59,773 nt of DNA from Prorocentrum cordatum (lineage: Eukaryota; Sar; Dinophyceae; Prorocentrales; Prorocentraceae). How positions within the stretch are numbered: position 1 is the first letter of the stretch; each line of letters begins with the position of its first letter. The DNA is taken from positions 57,501 through 117,273 of the forward strand of contig CAUYUJ010000171.1 of the NCBI GenBank assembly GCA_963575745.1. The letters are read 5' to 3'. The notes below the pieces were generated by a model that saw only the letters and a list, made by a program, of their open reading frames with translations, did no database searches and was not told the DNA's origin. The position numbers were made by a program, and so were the translations under genes. Below are positions 18,533 through 29,038 of this stretch, one piece after another.

Positions 18533-21500
18533 TATCGCGCAGAAGCGGGGAACGTCAGAATCCGCCCAGGCAGGGCCGAGGCCACGCATGGCCTCGCGAA
18601 ATTCCCCCACCTCCGCGCCGCCAAGAACCCTCCGCGCGGGGACGAGACAGCACTTCTTTGGCCGGAGTTCGAGACGGGCCAACTCAGCAGCAGCTTCGAA
18701 GTGGGAGCAAGGGGAGCAAGGAGAGATCAGGGAGGGGGACGCCCAAGTCATCGGCGCAGGCACCAGCAGCGAGGAGAAGGGGGGAGTTGGAACGACCTGG
18801 CGCGTCCCTCTCGGGAGCCACGGGGCGGAGGCTGAACTGCGAGAGCCGCGTTGCCCTCCTCGCAAGCGGCGGTGATGCGGCGACAGACTGGGCCCGCCGC
18901 CAAGGCCCGCAGCGCGCCGCTCAGGGGACGTCCCTGAGGGGCCCCGCGAGAGATTTCAGAAAGACGGTGCCTCTTGGACCCAACCTTCAAGAAGCCGACA
19001 CTGTCTGACGCGAGCGCCCGAATCGCATTCACATACCTTCGGGGATTTGCACCTCAGGAGGGCAGCGCGGAACCACTGATTGGACATACTATGGAGCGCG
19101 GCTCGAATATCATATGAAGTAAAACTGGGACGACGCCCAGGAGCACCCTCACCAGTGCTGCTCAAGCGGGCCTCAGGCCTGAAAACAACCGTAACATAAC
19201 TTCACGCAAAGCACCTCCAGCTGATGGGACAGCCCTCCACGCGCTTCGCGGGGGGCGGTCAGGGCAAGGGGGGAGGCCCTCCAGCGTTTCAAAGCTCTCG
19301 CAGGATCTCCGGGGGCGGGGAGAGGGAGGTGGGGGGCGACGGTCAAGATATTGGGAGATGGCGGCCACAGAGCCCGACGCCGCCGCGAAAATGGGCTGCC
19401 AGCGGGGCCTGATCAGCGCGCCCATCCCGGAGGAGTCGCGGCAGACGGAGTCGACGCCGCTCTGCGCGTGCTTCAGGCTATTGAGAGCCAGGCGCCTGCG
19501 CGAAGGGTTCCACGCCAGCGCCTGCCGCAGCGACGTCTGGTAGATCTTCGCGCGCTCTGGAATGCCCGCAGGCGAGGCGTCGCCATGTGCCCGCCAGTCG
19601 CGAGCACGTCGGCCAGCAGCGCGAGCAGCCTCCAAGACAGCCCCCTCAAAGCGCAACTGGCTGGTGGCGAGCGTCGCATCGCGGAACTCGGCGGGGCGCG
19701 CGATGTAGACAGCGCCGTCCTCAGCGATGTCAGCGAAGCGCCCGGCGAGCGGTGGCGACCCACGAAGGCGGAGTGCGAGCCGAGCATCCTGACGCCACGC
19801 CGCCCGAGCGAACGCACCGCAGCGTCGCGCACTTCGGCTCGGCCGCCCTGGTGCCAGCAGGCGGCCGGATCCCTGTTTGAAGTTCGCCGCAAGTAAGACA
19901 GACCAGCGGCCAGGTGCATCGGCCCTTTTATGCGCAGCCACTTGGCGTCGGCGTCGAGCTCGTCCAACTTTGCGCCGCCGACGCAGTTCTGAAGAGTCTC
20001 GCGGCACTTGGGCCGCTTGAAATGAAGTTGGGGATCGAGCACATCTCATGCGACGGCGGCCGCTCGGGAGCGTGGTCTAACACGGCCCAGTCCGACAAGG
20101 CCTCTTGGATAACATCCACAGTGGCGTCGCAACCAGCAACAAAACGCGTGCACAGCGAAACGAAGAACCGATCAATCGCGCTCGAAGTCTCCGCGGAGCG
20201 AGTGTAGTGCGCGGGGAACGGACTCTCGAGCTTCATCATGCCGTAGCCGGACAGGTGACACAAGAAGGCTTCAACCTGAGACGCACGGCCATCGCAAGAC
20301 AATAAGATAATCTGGCCTGACGTCTCTGCGGGAAGAGTGAGGACTGGTCGACAGCGTCGCTCACGTTGAAGTCACCCACGTCGACGGCCAGGCGGGACAG
20401 CTCGCCATGCTGATCCCACGCCGCATTCTGATGCCAACAAGCGCGAGTGGGACCACGGGGTTCTCGTGGGATGTCGCAGGCTGTGCACGCTCGTGATCCT
20501 CACCTCTTTGCCCGTCGAGGGACTAGGTAGACGTCGTTAATTTCTAATCGTGCTCGTTTCTAATTGTGCTTGCTTCTAATTGTTCCTGGCCCCCTGGTGG
20601 CCAGGAAGAGGCCCAGGATAGAACACTTAGAAATGAAAGCATCTTTGCTACCAAAAAAACAAAACATGTTCGAATAATTAGAAATGAACAATGTGTACGT
20701 CCATGGACAAGGATGTGATGATCCACCTGCGGGATCTGGTCAGAAGATGGTCGGTCGAGGGTGTCCTGAAAGCGCCAATGGAGGACGCTTGCGACGACAC
20801 CCTTTTCAGCCCGCACGTCATTGAAAACAGCACTCACGTCGCCCTCTTAGCACGGGAAGCCTCAGGAGAACAGGTTGCAGGTAATGCTGAACTGGTTGAG
20901 GAGAGAAGTGGGAATAATCTCGTGGCCATAGACGTCCTGGAGACAGAGGACGCGCCGTGAGAGAGGAATGCGCTCGATCTTCTGAAACGGTTGCCGTCGG
21001 CGCTTGTGCTTGTAGCAACAGAGACCACGTGCGTTCCAGCTCGCCACGCGGAGCTCTGGTGAGCCGCCACTGTCAACTCCTCATGGCCTGTCAACGTCCC
21101 GTGGCAGCCACCGCTCGTTTGGATAAGGTCTACGCAGGCGTGTCCACACACTGGAACTGTTGGCGGAATTGGTCGGCAAGCGCGGAGAAATTGATCTCGA
21201 GCTGAGTGGTGCCCTCAGGAGACACCGCGAGCTTAGTCGGGCCGTTGACGCCCTGGAGGACGACCTCCAGAATCGGGATCGAATTGGCGCTGATGCGCCT
21301 TTTCGCACGAAGGAATCGCCATTCATGCTGGGGCCTTACGCGCTGAAGAAGTCCGAGGAATCTCTTGCCCTGCATTTCTCGTCGAACTTACGTTGGACTT
21401 TTGTCGGGGTTGATGTAGAGCGCATCCCGGGTACCACTGACAGAGAGGGCCATGACGACGACACGTTTCTCCAGGGGGCTGAAGCTGCTGAGCCTGCCGC

Positions 21501-21760
21501 ACTGCGGGAACCACACCAGGCGCGCCCCCAGGGAGATGAAGAAAGAGAACCTTGCCAGGCGACTGCCCATTCAGCGTGTCCTGCTCGTCTGTGATGCTAG
21601 TGTCGGTGGCCCCGGGAGCGATGCCGTTCTTGAAATGTTTATTAATGGCGGGTTGTGCGCAGCCGATCCTTAAGATGCTCGGCTCGGGTGGCCTGTCGTA
21701 GTTGGCCAGGCGCGAGGTCGACAACTCCTGGAGCATCGTCGCGAGCTTGTGCCAAAAACA
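18533..21760 (-). pseudogene. LINE retrotransposon relic with endonuclease and reverse transcriptase
   Basis: On the minus strand the order is: an N-terminal segment (21720-21130, GKVLFLHLPGGAPGVV, VNGPTKLAVSPEGTTQLEIN); the start of an endonuclease/exonuclease/phosphatase domain (WNARGLCCYKHKRRR and RVLCLQDVYGHE, 21040-20920); its VGDFNV catalytic motif (20360-20380); SSAIDRFFVS and VLDHAPE (about 20200-20080); a linker; PCPDRPPRSAWRA (19228-19269); an RT motif A candidate SYDIRAALHS (Asp at 19109-19111); GAPQGRPLSG (18916-18945); and the catalytic CADDLG (18741-18758), followed by HFEAAAELARLELRPKKC. These match the domain order of LINE-type ORF2 proteins, in which the endonuclease nicks DNA and the RT copies the RNA. 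Several frame changes, stop codons near 20870 and a MITE at 20528 show it is dead. The GGA array at 21761-21955 interrupts its 5' part. Subfamily not determined. Confidence 0.8.
20528..20700. mobile_element. MITE family F, copy 1, inserted in the LINE
   Basis: Ends TAGACGTCGTTAATTTCTAA and, inverted, TTAGAAATGAACAATGTGTA. The interior has TTGTTCCTGGCCCCCTGGTG and GAGGCCCAGGATAGAACACT. It falls within the endonuclease domain of the LINE relic. A second copy is at 28692. Confidence 0.8.
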
Positions 21761-21955
21761 GGAGGAGAAGAAGGAGGAGGAGGAGTAGGAGGAGAAGGAG
21801 GAGGAGGAGGAGGAGGGGGAGAGGGAGGAGGAGGAGGAGGAGGAGGAGGAGGAGGAGGAGGAGGATGGAGGAGGAGGGAGGGAGGAGGAGGAGGAGGAGG
21901 GCCGAGGAGGGCCGTCCTCCTCCTCCCTCCTCCTCCTCCTCCCTCCTCCTCCCCC
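21761..21955. repeat. GGA array followed by its inverse CCT array
   Basis: GGA repeats (21761-21910) give way through GGGCCGAGGAGGGCCGTCC to CCT repeats (21918-21955), making a large imperfect purine/pyrimidine palindrome within the 5' part of the LINE relic. Confidence 0.9.
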
Positions 21956-22080
21956 AGGTCCATCTTCGAAGCGCACAGGCTGGAGCGGGAATCTCAAAGC
22001 ATCCTTGCGCGGCGCTTCGGTGAGAGCACCATGGAGGCCTGTCGCGCGCGGCCCAAACTCCGCAGGGACAGAGGGGATGC

Positions 22081-22395
22081 GAAATACGCGCAGATCCCCG
22101 ACGGAAGCGCCACGTTCTACGACATCTGCGGGGCGCTCGGAAGAGAGCGACATTTAGCCCGCTCGCGTGCAGTTCCCGCTACTAACGACTGGGCGAGCGA
22201 GAGATACGCGCAGCGCTCAAGCGGGAGCGCCACTTCCAAGCAACATCTGCGCGGCGCCTGCGCAAGAGCGACGTGTCGCCCGCTCGAGCACACGCCCCGA
22301 TGCCGACACGTGGACGAGCGAAAGGTACGCGCCGCTCCCAAGCGGGAACGCACATGTCGGAAACACGCGCGCGGTGCTGCCTGGGACGATGGCGA
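22081..22395. repeat. about 120-bp tandem units
   Basis: AAATACGCGCAGATCCCC (22081), AGATACGCGCAGCGCTCAAG (22202) and AAGGTACGCGCCGCTCCCAA (22321) start three diverged units that share GGGAGCGCCAC, AACATCTGCG and CCCGCTCG. The period is close to 120, so one plus frame reads 40-residue repeats such as YAQRSSGSATSK. Coding status is uncertain. Confidence 0.6.
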
Positions 22396-22491
22396 CAGTT
22401 CGCTCTCTCGCGCGCGGCGCGCGCCGCGCCCCACGCGGGGGGGGGGGCAGGCTGGGCCGGGCCAGGTCAGGCAAGCCTCGAGCGCTACGTT

Positions 22492-22540
22492 CCTCCTCCT
22501 CCTCCTCCTCCTCCTCCTCCTCCTCCTCCTCCTCCTCTCT
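22492..22540. repeat. CCT array
   Basis: About 48 bp of uninterrupted CCT. Confidence 0.95.
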
Positions 22541-22679
22541 GCCACCCATGTTGCAGCATCGACGACGAAACGGCAACGTTGCAATGCAGCAGCTTCGCTC
22601 GCCCTCAACGGACCGGAGGGCCCTGCCCGCTCAGGATGGCCATCGGGGCGCAGGATAAGCGAGTGGGGCAATCTACCTT

Positions 22680-22873
22680 CGGGAGCGGCCAAGAGGGGGG
22701 TTTCCAAGAGGGGGGAGTGCAAATCATGGCCGGCGGCATGTGCGCGGCCCAGCGGGGGGGCCAGGGACGTACGTATTGAAATCAGAAGAGTTGCCATGAA
22801 ATCGAAGGAAAATCATGGCCCCCGCCATGATATCCACCCCCCCTAGTCATCACCCCCCTCTTTGCCGCCCCGA
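22680..22873. mobile_element. MITE family C, copy 3
   Basis: Ends CGGGAGCGGCCAAGAGGGGG and CCCCCTCTTTGCCGCCCCGA. Internal landmarks of the family are conserved, with a small ACGT insertion after GGGACGT. No clear target duplication. Confidence 0.75.
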
Positions 22874-23112
22874 TATCTGTGAGGAGCCAGGATAGGAGGA
22901 CAGGAGTAGGAAGAGGTCACATACCCTGTGGGACGAGCCTTGCAACCACATCTGTGGCTACTCATCGATTGGCAGGCTCGAAGGCAGGTTAACCCCGCCT
23001 GGCATGTACTGCCATATTGCCGAAGAGCTGCGCTCGGTGCAAGCAAAAAGCACGGCTTTCAAGGAAACGACTGATCATGAAAGCCGAGAGCAGCAAGGAG
23101 CGGAAAGAGGAA

Positions 23113-23294
23113 TACAGTCGAGGCCTTGACCTAAGGAACCCTAAATAAGGAACGAGAGGCCCCTTTTACCCATAAGATGAACTTCGGTTTCCTATCGAAA
23201 AGAGAAAGGAAACCTGAGGCAAGCTGTGAAATACTTAAGGAACGCGGAGCCCCTCCCCAACCAAAAGGGTTCCTTCTTCAGGGCCCCGACTGTA
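23113..23294. mobile_element. MITE family A, copy 2
   Basis: Begins TACAGTCGAGGCCTTGACCT and ends TTCAGGGCCCCGACTGTA, with TA at both edges. The interior is collinear with 691-870. Confidence 0.8.
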
Positions 23295-23756
23295 GGAGGT
23301 GGAATGCACTCGAGCAGACCGCCTGCGCTCTCGCACGCGCCCCCCCCCGCGACCGGAGCGCTCGCGGAGCGAGCCAGGCCTCCGCCCTGCGCGGCCGCCT
23401 GCCCGGGGCGGCTCGGCATTGCTGCGGCGCTTCATTACCCATCTGATCGTATGAAGCAGGGGAGCCTGGGCCAGCAGGTGGCGGGCAGGTCGATGCGTCA
23501 GACGGCGAGGGAACTTCCAGGCCTCGAAGATCGAGGGCCGAGACACGATGTGCAGGGGGGGCCTGGGCCAGCAGATGACGGGCAGTTCGATACGCCAGAC
23601 CGCGAGGAAGCGTCCAGGCCTCGAAGCTCGAGGGCCGAGGTCCGACGTTTCTCGCCGTCTCCGGCCCCTGCTGTGGCCTCTGGAAGCCCCGTCCGACAGC
23701 ACACACCCACAGCCCCCCCCCCCGAATTCCACCCCGAGATATCTGGGGGGGCGCAT
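23295..23756. repeat. two tandem units of about 107 bp in an otherwise plain spacer
   Basis: GCCTGGGCCAGCAGGTGGCG (23465) and GCCTGGGCCAGCAGATGACG (23562) start units that continue with GCAGTTCGAT or GCAGGTCGAT, CAGAC(G/C)GCGAGG and CAGGCCTCGAAG. The rest of the stretch is GC-rich without a recognisable gene. Confidence 0.65.
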
Positions 23757-23970
23757 ATCGGCGGCGAGCGAGCGAAGGGGGGAAATGAGAAGGAGAAGGC
23801 CTTCTCAGAAGGCGGAGGCTCGGAAGTCCCCTGGCCGTCAGACAAGTGTTCTAAGCAGTCCCCGACGAGACAGACAACTTTTCGGAAGGCGCGAGGGCTT
23901 CCGAGAAGTCCCGCCGCCCTCTGAGAAGGCCTCGTCCTTCTCGCATTCCCCCCCTCGCTCGCCGCCGGGC
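23757..23970. mobile_element. fold-back element family M, best copy
   Basis: GGCGGCGAGCGAGCGAAGGG, then GAAATGAGAAGGAGAAGGCC and TTCTCAGAAGGCGG, mirrored by CCGCCCTCTGAGAAGGCC, TCGTCCTTCTCGCATTCC and CCTCGCTCGCCGCCGGG. Arms of about 57 bp enclose about 100 bp that itself has inverted CGGAAG/CTTCCG words. Confidence 0.7.
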
Positions 23971-24390
23971 ATAGGAACGGATGCCACGGCGAGGGCATGT
24001 GTTTGTTCCCTACCTAGGCTCTGCCTAGAAGGGTTCTTACTCTCTTAGCTTAAAGGGGCTGGGCAGTGGAAATCGCCCCGGGCGGTTCCCCCAGTCCCCT
24101 GGGAGCGGTTCCCCCCAGTTCCCTGGGAGCTTTAGCTTTAGCTTTAGCTTTAGCTTAGCTTTAGCTTAGCGTTACTGTTACTACTACTGCTGCTTTCCTA
24201 GGGGTTCCAACTCCTAGGTAGGGTCGCACTGGGACAGTTCTCTCTGCAAGGGCGAAGGCCCGCGGTGAGGTGAATTCCATGCAGGACGGCAGCGCGCGCT
24301 CGGCCGCCGCGGCGGCCGACCTCGCCGCGGGCTCGCGCCTCCCGCACCGCCTGGCCCCTGGAAGGAATCTGGGGCCTGGAGGGAAGGACA
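23971..24390. other. spacer with GCTTTA hexamer run
   Basis: 24129-24172 holds repeated AGCTTTAGCTTTAGCTT. It differs from the plant-type telomere repeat TTTAGGG and is too short to suggest a telomere. GGTTCCCCCAGT(C/T)CCCTGGGAG is duplicated at 24084-24130. No gene seen. Confidence 0.55.
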
Positions 24391-24569
24391 CTCCAGATTT
24401 CGTAATGAAAGGGAGGGGGTCTGGACCCTCCAAGACAAGCCATTTCAGACCTCCCCCGTGGGAGAACCCCCCAAAACATCGTCCCCAGACCCCCCAGGCC
24501 CTCCAAGACAGCCTGGAAGAGACCCCCCCCCGAAATGAGACCCCCCTCCCTTTATTACGAAATCTGGAG
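24391..24569. mobile_element. MITE family B, copy 3
   Basis: Ends CTCCAGATTTCGTAATGAAA and TTTATTACGAAATCTGGAG, with TA on the right and CA on the left. The interior is collinear with the 8517 copy. Confidence 0.88.
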
Positions 24570-24584
24570 TAAGGAACCATCGGA

Positions 24585-24755
24585 TACAGTCGGGCCGCTG
24601 AAAGAAGGAACGCTCAATAAGGAACGAAACCCCTTCTTGGCCCTGTAAGCGCCTCCGTGCCCCAGGAGGGCAAGAGGAACAGCGCTGGAGGGACCTAAGG
24701 AGCATCGAGCCCCTTCCGAACCCAAACTATTCCTTATTTCAGCGTCTTGACCCCA
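24585..24755. mobile_element. diverged MITE family A, copy 5
   Basis: Starts TACAGTCGGGCCGCTGAAAG and ends TTCAGCGTCTTGACC. Internal CTCAATAAGGAACGAAACCC and AGCATCGAGCCCCTTCCGAA match family A. It begins 16 bp after the family B element at 24391. Confidence 0.6.
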
Positions 24756-24819
24756 AGGAACCCAGGGCCTGGAAGCGGGTGGCACTCCAATCGTGGGTTG
24801 GCCATGGGCACCACGGCCG

Positions 24820-25085
24820 CCCTCCTCCTCCTCCTCCCTCCTCCTCCTCCTCCTCCTCCTCCTCCTCCTCCTCCTCCTCCTACCTCCTCCCCTCCTCCTC
24901 CTCCTCCTCCTCCTCCTCCTCCTCCTCCTCCTCCTCCTCCTCCTGCTCCTCTCCTCCTCCTCCTCCTCCTCCCTCTCCTCCTCCTCCTCCTCCTCCTCCT
25001 CCTCCTCCCTCCTCCTCCTCCTCCTCCTCGCCCTCCTCCTCCTCCCCCTCCTCCTCCTCCCCCTCCTCCTCCTCCTCCGAGGAGG
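24820..25085. repeat. CCT array
   Basis: About 265 bp of CCT with few interruptions, ending in a short inverse GAGGAGGAG. Confidence 0.95.
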
Positions 25086-25610
25086 AGCCCTCTCCAAGGC
25101 CAGAGCCCCCCGTGGGGGCACCAGAGTGTACCGATGCCGCTGATGCCCAGACCTCTCTCCGGGGTGCGTTCTGCCCAGGACTCCGAGGCGAGTGCCGCGG
25201 TGGCGACGAGGGCCGCCCAGGAGGCCCCCCCCGAAAAGGGAACACAAGGCCAGGGCAGCAGGATGGGTCTCCTCTGGCTCCTGGGCACATTCTCCAACGA
25301 ACGCCCCCGCCGTAGTTGTCAGCTCATGACTCGCAGCCGGCTGGCCCCAAGGAGGGCTCGACCCCTCTCCATGAGGCAGCCTCTCGGCCAGGACTTCTCT
25401 CTGCCCGTGCCCGGGGATCAGAGGTCAGAGGTGGCCCCAGCGGAGGCCAAACCTGAGGGAAAACGCCAAGACTGAGAATTTCAAAACCGTGCCCTGGTCG
25501 ACCCCCTGGGCTCGAGACCTGGCTGCGGCCCACGGTTCAAAAATCGTGACGGCGGGTTGTCCCACGTGTTGGCCTGCACGGTTTCCCCCGGGGCCGTAGG
25601 CGACCCGAGG
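25086..25610. other. no gene recognised
   Basis: GC-rich spacer between CCT and GGA blocks. No protein-like frame or repeat of this window is evident. Confidence 0.5.
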
Positions 25611-25858
25611 AGAGGAGGAGGAGGAGGAGGAGGAGGAGGAGGAGGAGGAGGAGGAGGAGGGGGGGGAGAGGAGAGGAGGAGGAGGAGTATGGAGGAGAGA
25701 AGGAGGAGGAGGAGGGAGGGGGAGGAGGGGGGGAAGGAAGGAGGAGGAGAAGAGAGGAGAAGGAAGAGGAGAAGAGAGGAGGAGGAGGAGGAGGAGGAGG
25801 AGGAGGAGAGGAGGAGGATGAGGAGGAGGAGGAGGAGGGAGGAGGAGGAGGGGGGCTC
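25611..25858. repeat. GGA array
   Basis: About 250 bp of GGA/GAG repeats, the opposite strand sense to the CCT block at 24820. Confidence 0.95.
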
Positions 25859-26560
25859 GCCTAAGCCCTTCGGAGAAACCGTCCACCTGGGACCGGCAGA
25901 GAGCGCCTCGGTATGCAGTCTTCTGCGTCGAGCGATCCCCACCCGAGAACGCGAGGCGGGATCCCTGGGGAGCACTGGCACACTTTGGGCCTGGCGGCAG
26001 CGGCATTCTGTCGTCCCTTGTCGAAGACACTCGGCGGGATCCCCGGGGTGCACGGGAACACTGTGGGCCTGGCGGCCGCTGTGCAGGATATGCGAGGCGG
26101 GTCGGGAGCCCTTCTTTCAATCTGCAGCCTGTCTCGGCGGCGAGCGAAGGGGGGAAATCCGGGGGCGCGCAAGCATGGATTAGCGATCCATGGATTTGGC
26201 GCGCGGTCGCCAAATCCATGGAGCGGGGGAGGTGCCCTCCCCAAAATGCGGCTGGTGGCGCCTCGCTCGGCGGCGGCAATCAACGATGTCCTATGGAAAC
26301 GGGAACCGTCGCTAATCCGCGCCCCCCTTAATCCATGTTTGCGATCGCTTGAGACATGAGACGGGGCGGGCCGTCTCGGAAGGCTCGGAGGCCCCCGCGG
26401 CCTACTGAGAAGTTGTCTGAGCCTTCCCAGAAGACACCGAAACATATCTCGGAAGGCGCGAGCGCTTCCGAGAAGTCCCGCCGCCTTCTGAGAAGGCCTT
26501 CTCCTTCGCACCCTTCCCCCTCGCTCGCCGCTGGCTGTCGGGTAGGGACAAACTGGCCCC
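25859..26560. repeat. mixed repeat block with family M ends
   Basis: Two units near 25970 and 26030 share CGGCGGGATCCC or GGCGGGATCCC, GGG(A/T)GCAC and TGGGCCTGGCGGC. At 26130 the family M end CGGCGGCGAGCGAAGGGGGG appears, and at 26445-26545 its opposite end with CTTCTGAGAAGGCCTTCTCC. Inverted GCAAGCATGGATTAGCG and CGCTAATCCGCGCC words at 26170-26330 suggest a further decayed fold-back element. Confidence 0.45.
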
Positions 26561-27116
26561 AGGGAAAGGGTCGAGATCCCTGGGGGGCCACGTCACGAAC
26601 CAAAAATAGCGACGTCGGAGGAGCGGGGATATCGCAGTCCTCTCGCTACAACCAGGCGTTCGAAAAGTGGGAATAGGGGGGTCAGAGGAAAATTGCGATG
26701 GGCAGCCCCTGAGTGGAGGAAAGAGGCTCCAAGGGGCTCCCAAGAGGCTCCCATGATGCCCCCAAAAGGCCCCCAAGAGGCTCCCAAGAGGGGGCCAAGA
26801 GGCCTCAAAACTGCTCCCGAGAGGCCCCTGGGTCAGCGCGAAGGATCCTGCAAAGACCCTGCGGGATCCTGCACGCTTTCCATGCTGACTCGTTTTTTGA
26901 CGGCCCCTGGGCCCGGCGAGGGCCCCTCGAGGCCGAAAAATGCGAAAAACCTACGTCTTGATGTTTTCAATACGTTGGATCTCTGGGCAGGCTCCTGCAA
27001 GAGCGGGCGCCCTGGCGGACCGCCCCCGCTCGCACCGGCCCCCGCCTCCTATGGGCTCCTGGCCCTGGGCTCGGCCCGTCCCGCCGGCCGCCCGGGAAGG
27101 GGCCCCGCAGACAGCT
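26561..27116. repeat. dispersed TTGACGGTCC-type repeat in plain spacer
   Basis: 26840-26990 holds the GGATCCTGC words, then TTTGACGGCCCCTGGGCCCG, GGCCGAAAAATGCG and CAATACGTTGGATCTCTGGG, matching 39905-40000. GGCTCCCAAGAGG-type words at 26730-26800 resemble the array at 27.3-28.5 kb. No gene. Confidence 0.55.
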
Positions 27117-27342
27117 CCTCCTCTCCTCCTCCTCCTCCTCCTCCTCCTCCTCCTCCTCCTCCTCCTCCTCCTCCTCCTCCTCCTCCTCCTCCATCTCTCC
27201 TCTCTCCTCCTCCTCCTCCTCCCTCCTCCTCGTCCATCTCCTCCTCCTCCTCCTCCTCCTCCTCCTCCTCCTCCTCCTCCTCCTCGTCTTCGTCCTCGTC
27301 CTCGTCCTCGTCCTCCTCCCTCCTCCCTCCTCCTCCTCCCCC
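27117..27342. repeat. CCT array
   Basis: CCT repeats to 27282, then CGTCCTCGTCCTC, then CCT again. Confidence 0.95.
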
Positions 27343-28460
27343 CCAAAAACGGCTCGAGATAGCCTCCAAGACGGCCAAGACGGACTCCAAGTTCGCCCAG
27401 GATGGTCCCAGGTGGCCTCGAAAGACGACGGTCCGAGGGCGTCCAAGCTGTCTACAAGCTCGCCTCGGGAGCCTCCCAGACGGCCCAAGATGGCCCCAAC
27501 GAGGTCTCCAAGACGGCCCAAGACGGCCCCCAGGAGGTCTCCAAGATGACCCAAGAGGACCCCAAGATGGCCTCCAGGAAGGCCCGAAGAGGCCAAACAT
27601 CACTGATGTTCCTTAAGTTGTTTGGACAAATGTTGCCATTTGCTTCTTTTCGGCCTTCCGACGGCCCGACATGGCCCAAGAGTCCGCAAAGATCACCCCA
27701 AGATCGCCCACGAGTCCTCCAAGATGGCCCCAGAACGGCCCGAGATGCCCCCAAGACGGCCAAAAGAGGGCCCCAAGACGGCCCAAGAGGCATCCAAGAC
27801 GCCCCAGATGGCCTCCAAGACGGCCCTGGAGCACCCTAAGAGAGCCCCAAGTCGACCCAGAGAGGCCCCCCAAACGGCTTCCCACAACGTCAGACGGGCC
27901 AGGAGGCCGTCAAGACGGCCCAAGATGGCTCTAAGATGGCCCAAGACGGCCCAAGAGGTCCCCCCAAGAGGTCTTCAAGACGGCCCAAGAGGTCCCCAAG
28001 ATGGCCTCCAAGGCCCCAAGAGGCCAAGGTCACTGATGTGTCTTGATTTGTTTGTTGACGGATTTTGGCATTTGCTTCTTTTCGGCCTTCCGACGGCCCG
28101 AAACGGCCCACGAGCCCGCAAAGATCGCCCCAAGATCGCCCAAGAGGCCTCCAAGATGGCCCCAGAACGGCCCAAGAGGCCCCCAAGACGGCCCCAAGAC
28201 GGCCCAAGAGGCCTCGAGCATGCCCAAGATGGCCTCCAAGACGGCCCTGTAGCACCCTAAGAGAGAGTCCCAAGTCGGCCCAGAGAGGCCCCCAAGACGG
28301 CTTCCCACAACGTCAGACGGGCCAGGAATGCCCCAAGACGGCAAAAGAAGCCTCCGAGAAGCCCCCAAGGCCCCCAAGAGGCCCAAGGAGGCCCCCAAGA
28401 TGCTTCCAAGAGGCTCCCAGGAAGCTCCCAGCAGGCCCCAAGAGTGCCCCCAGAAGCTTC
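27343..28460. repeat. degenerate CCAAGACGGCCCAAGA array with a higher-order period
   Basis: Hundreds of bases of words like GGCCCAAGAGGCC and CCAAGATGGCC. Two embedded non-repetitive segments, 27596-27705 and 28030-28140, share TTGCTTCTTTTCGGCCTTCC, GACGGCCCGA and CCCGCAAAGATC-type endings and lie about 435 bp apart. Related segments occur at 33725 and, on the other strand, 43309 and 43667. Frames stay open over long stretches but encode only PKxAQ-like low-complexity residues. Confidence 0.75.
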
Positions 28461-28470
28461 CCAGATGCCC

Positions 28471-28691
28471 CTCCTCCTCCTCCTCCTCCTCCTCCTCCTC
28501 CTCCTGATCTTCCCCGCCATCCTCCCCCAAGCGTCCCCCGAAGGGTTTCTACAACGGCTGGGGGAACACATGGTCCTATAGCTTGGCAGAGCTCTTACCA
28601 CACCGCTCGGCCACACGGCCGATCCCAGGAGGCAGGGGGTGGCGGTGATTCGCCGTAGGCGTCTTCGATACCAGCCTCCGGATGGATTTGC
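28471..28691. repeat. short CCT array and plain spacer
   Basis: CCT repeats at 28471-28506. The remaining sequence to 28691 shows no feature. Confidence 0.8.
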
Positions 28692-28861
28692 TACACGTCG
28701 TTCATGTCTAATCGACCTCATTTCTAAGCGTGCTCGTTTCTAATTGTTCCTGGTCCCGTAGTGGCCAGGAAGAGGCCCAGGATAGAACACTTAGAAATGA
28801 AAGGATCTTGGCCCCCAAAAAGACCAAAGAACTTTCGAATGATTCGAAATGACCGAATGTA
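28692..28861. mobile_element. MITE family F, copy 2
   Basis: Starts TACACGTCGTTCATGTCTAA and ends GAAATGACCGAATGTA. It shares GAGGCCCAGGATAGAACACT and TTAGAAATGAAAG with the copy at 20528. Confidence 0.75.
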
Positions 28862-29038
28862 CCTAAACCTCACCATCTTAGGCCGCCCCCACCTGCAAGA
28901 ATTCCCGGAGCAAGCCTCGCATTCCTTCTGGACCCTGGCGTGCCGGGAAGCGAGGCCACGACTGGGGAAGCCCAAAGCACGCCACCAAATCCCTGCGAGG
29001 TCCCCCGACGTAGGCTCCACGGGTCGGGTCCCCACGAG

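Noticed and set aside
24129-24172. Possible telomere-like repeat
   Set aside because: The unit is GCTTTA, not TTTAGGG, and only about seven units occur amid ordinary sequence.
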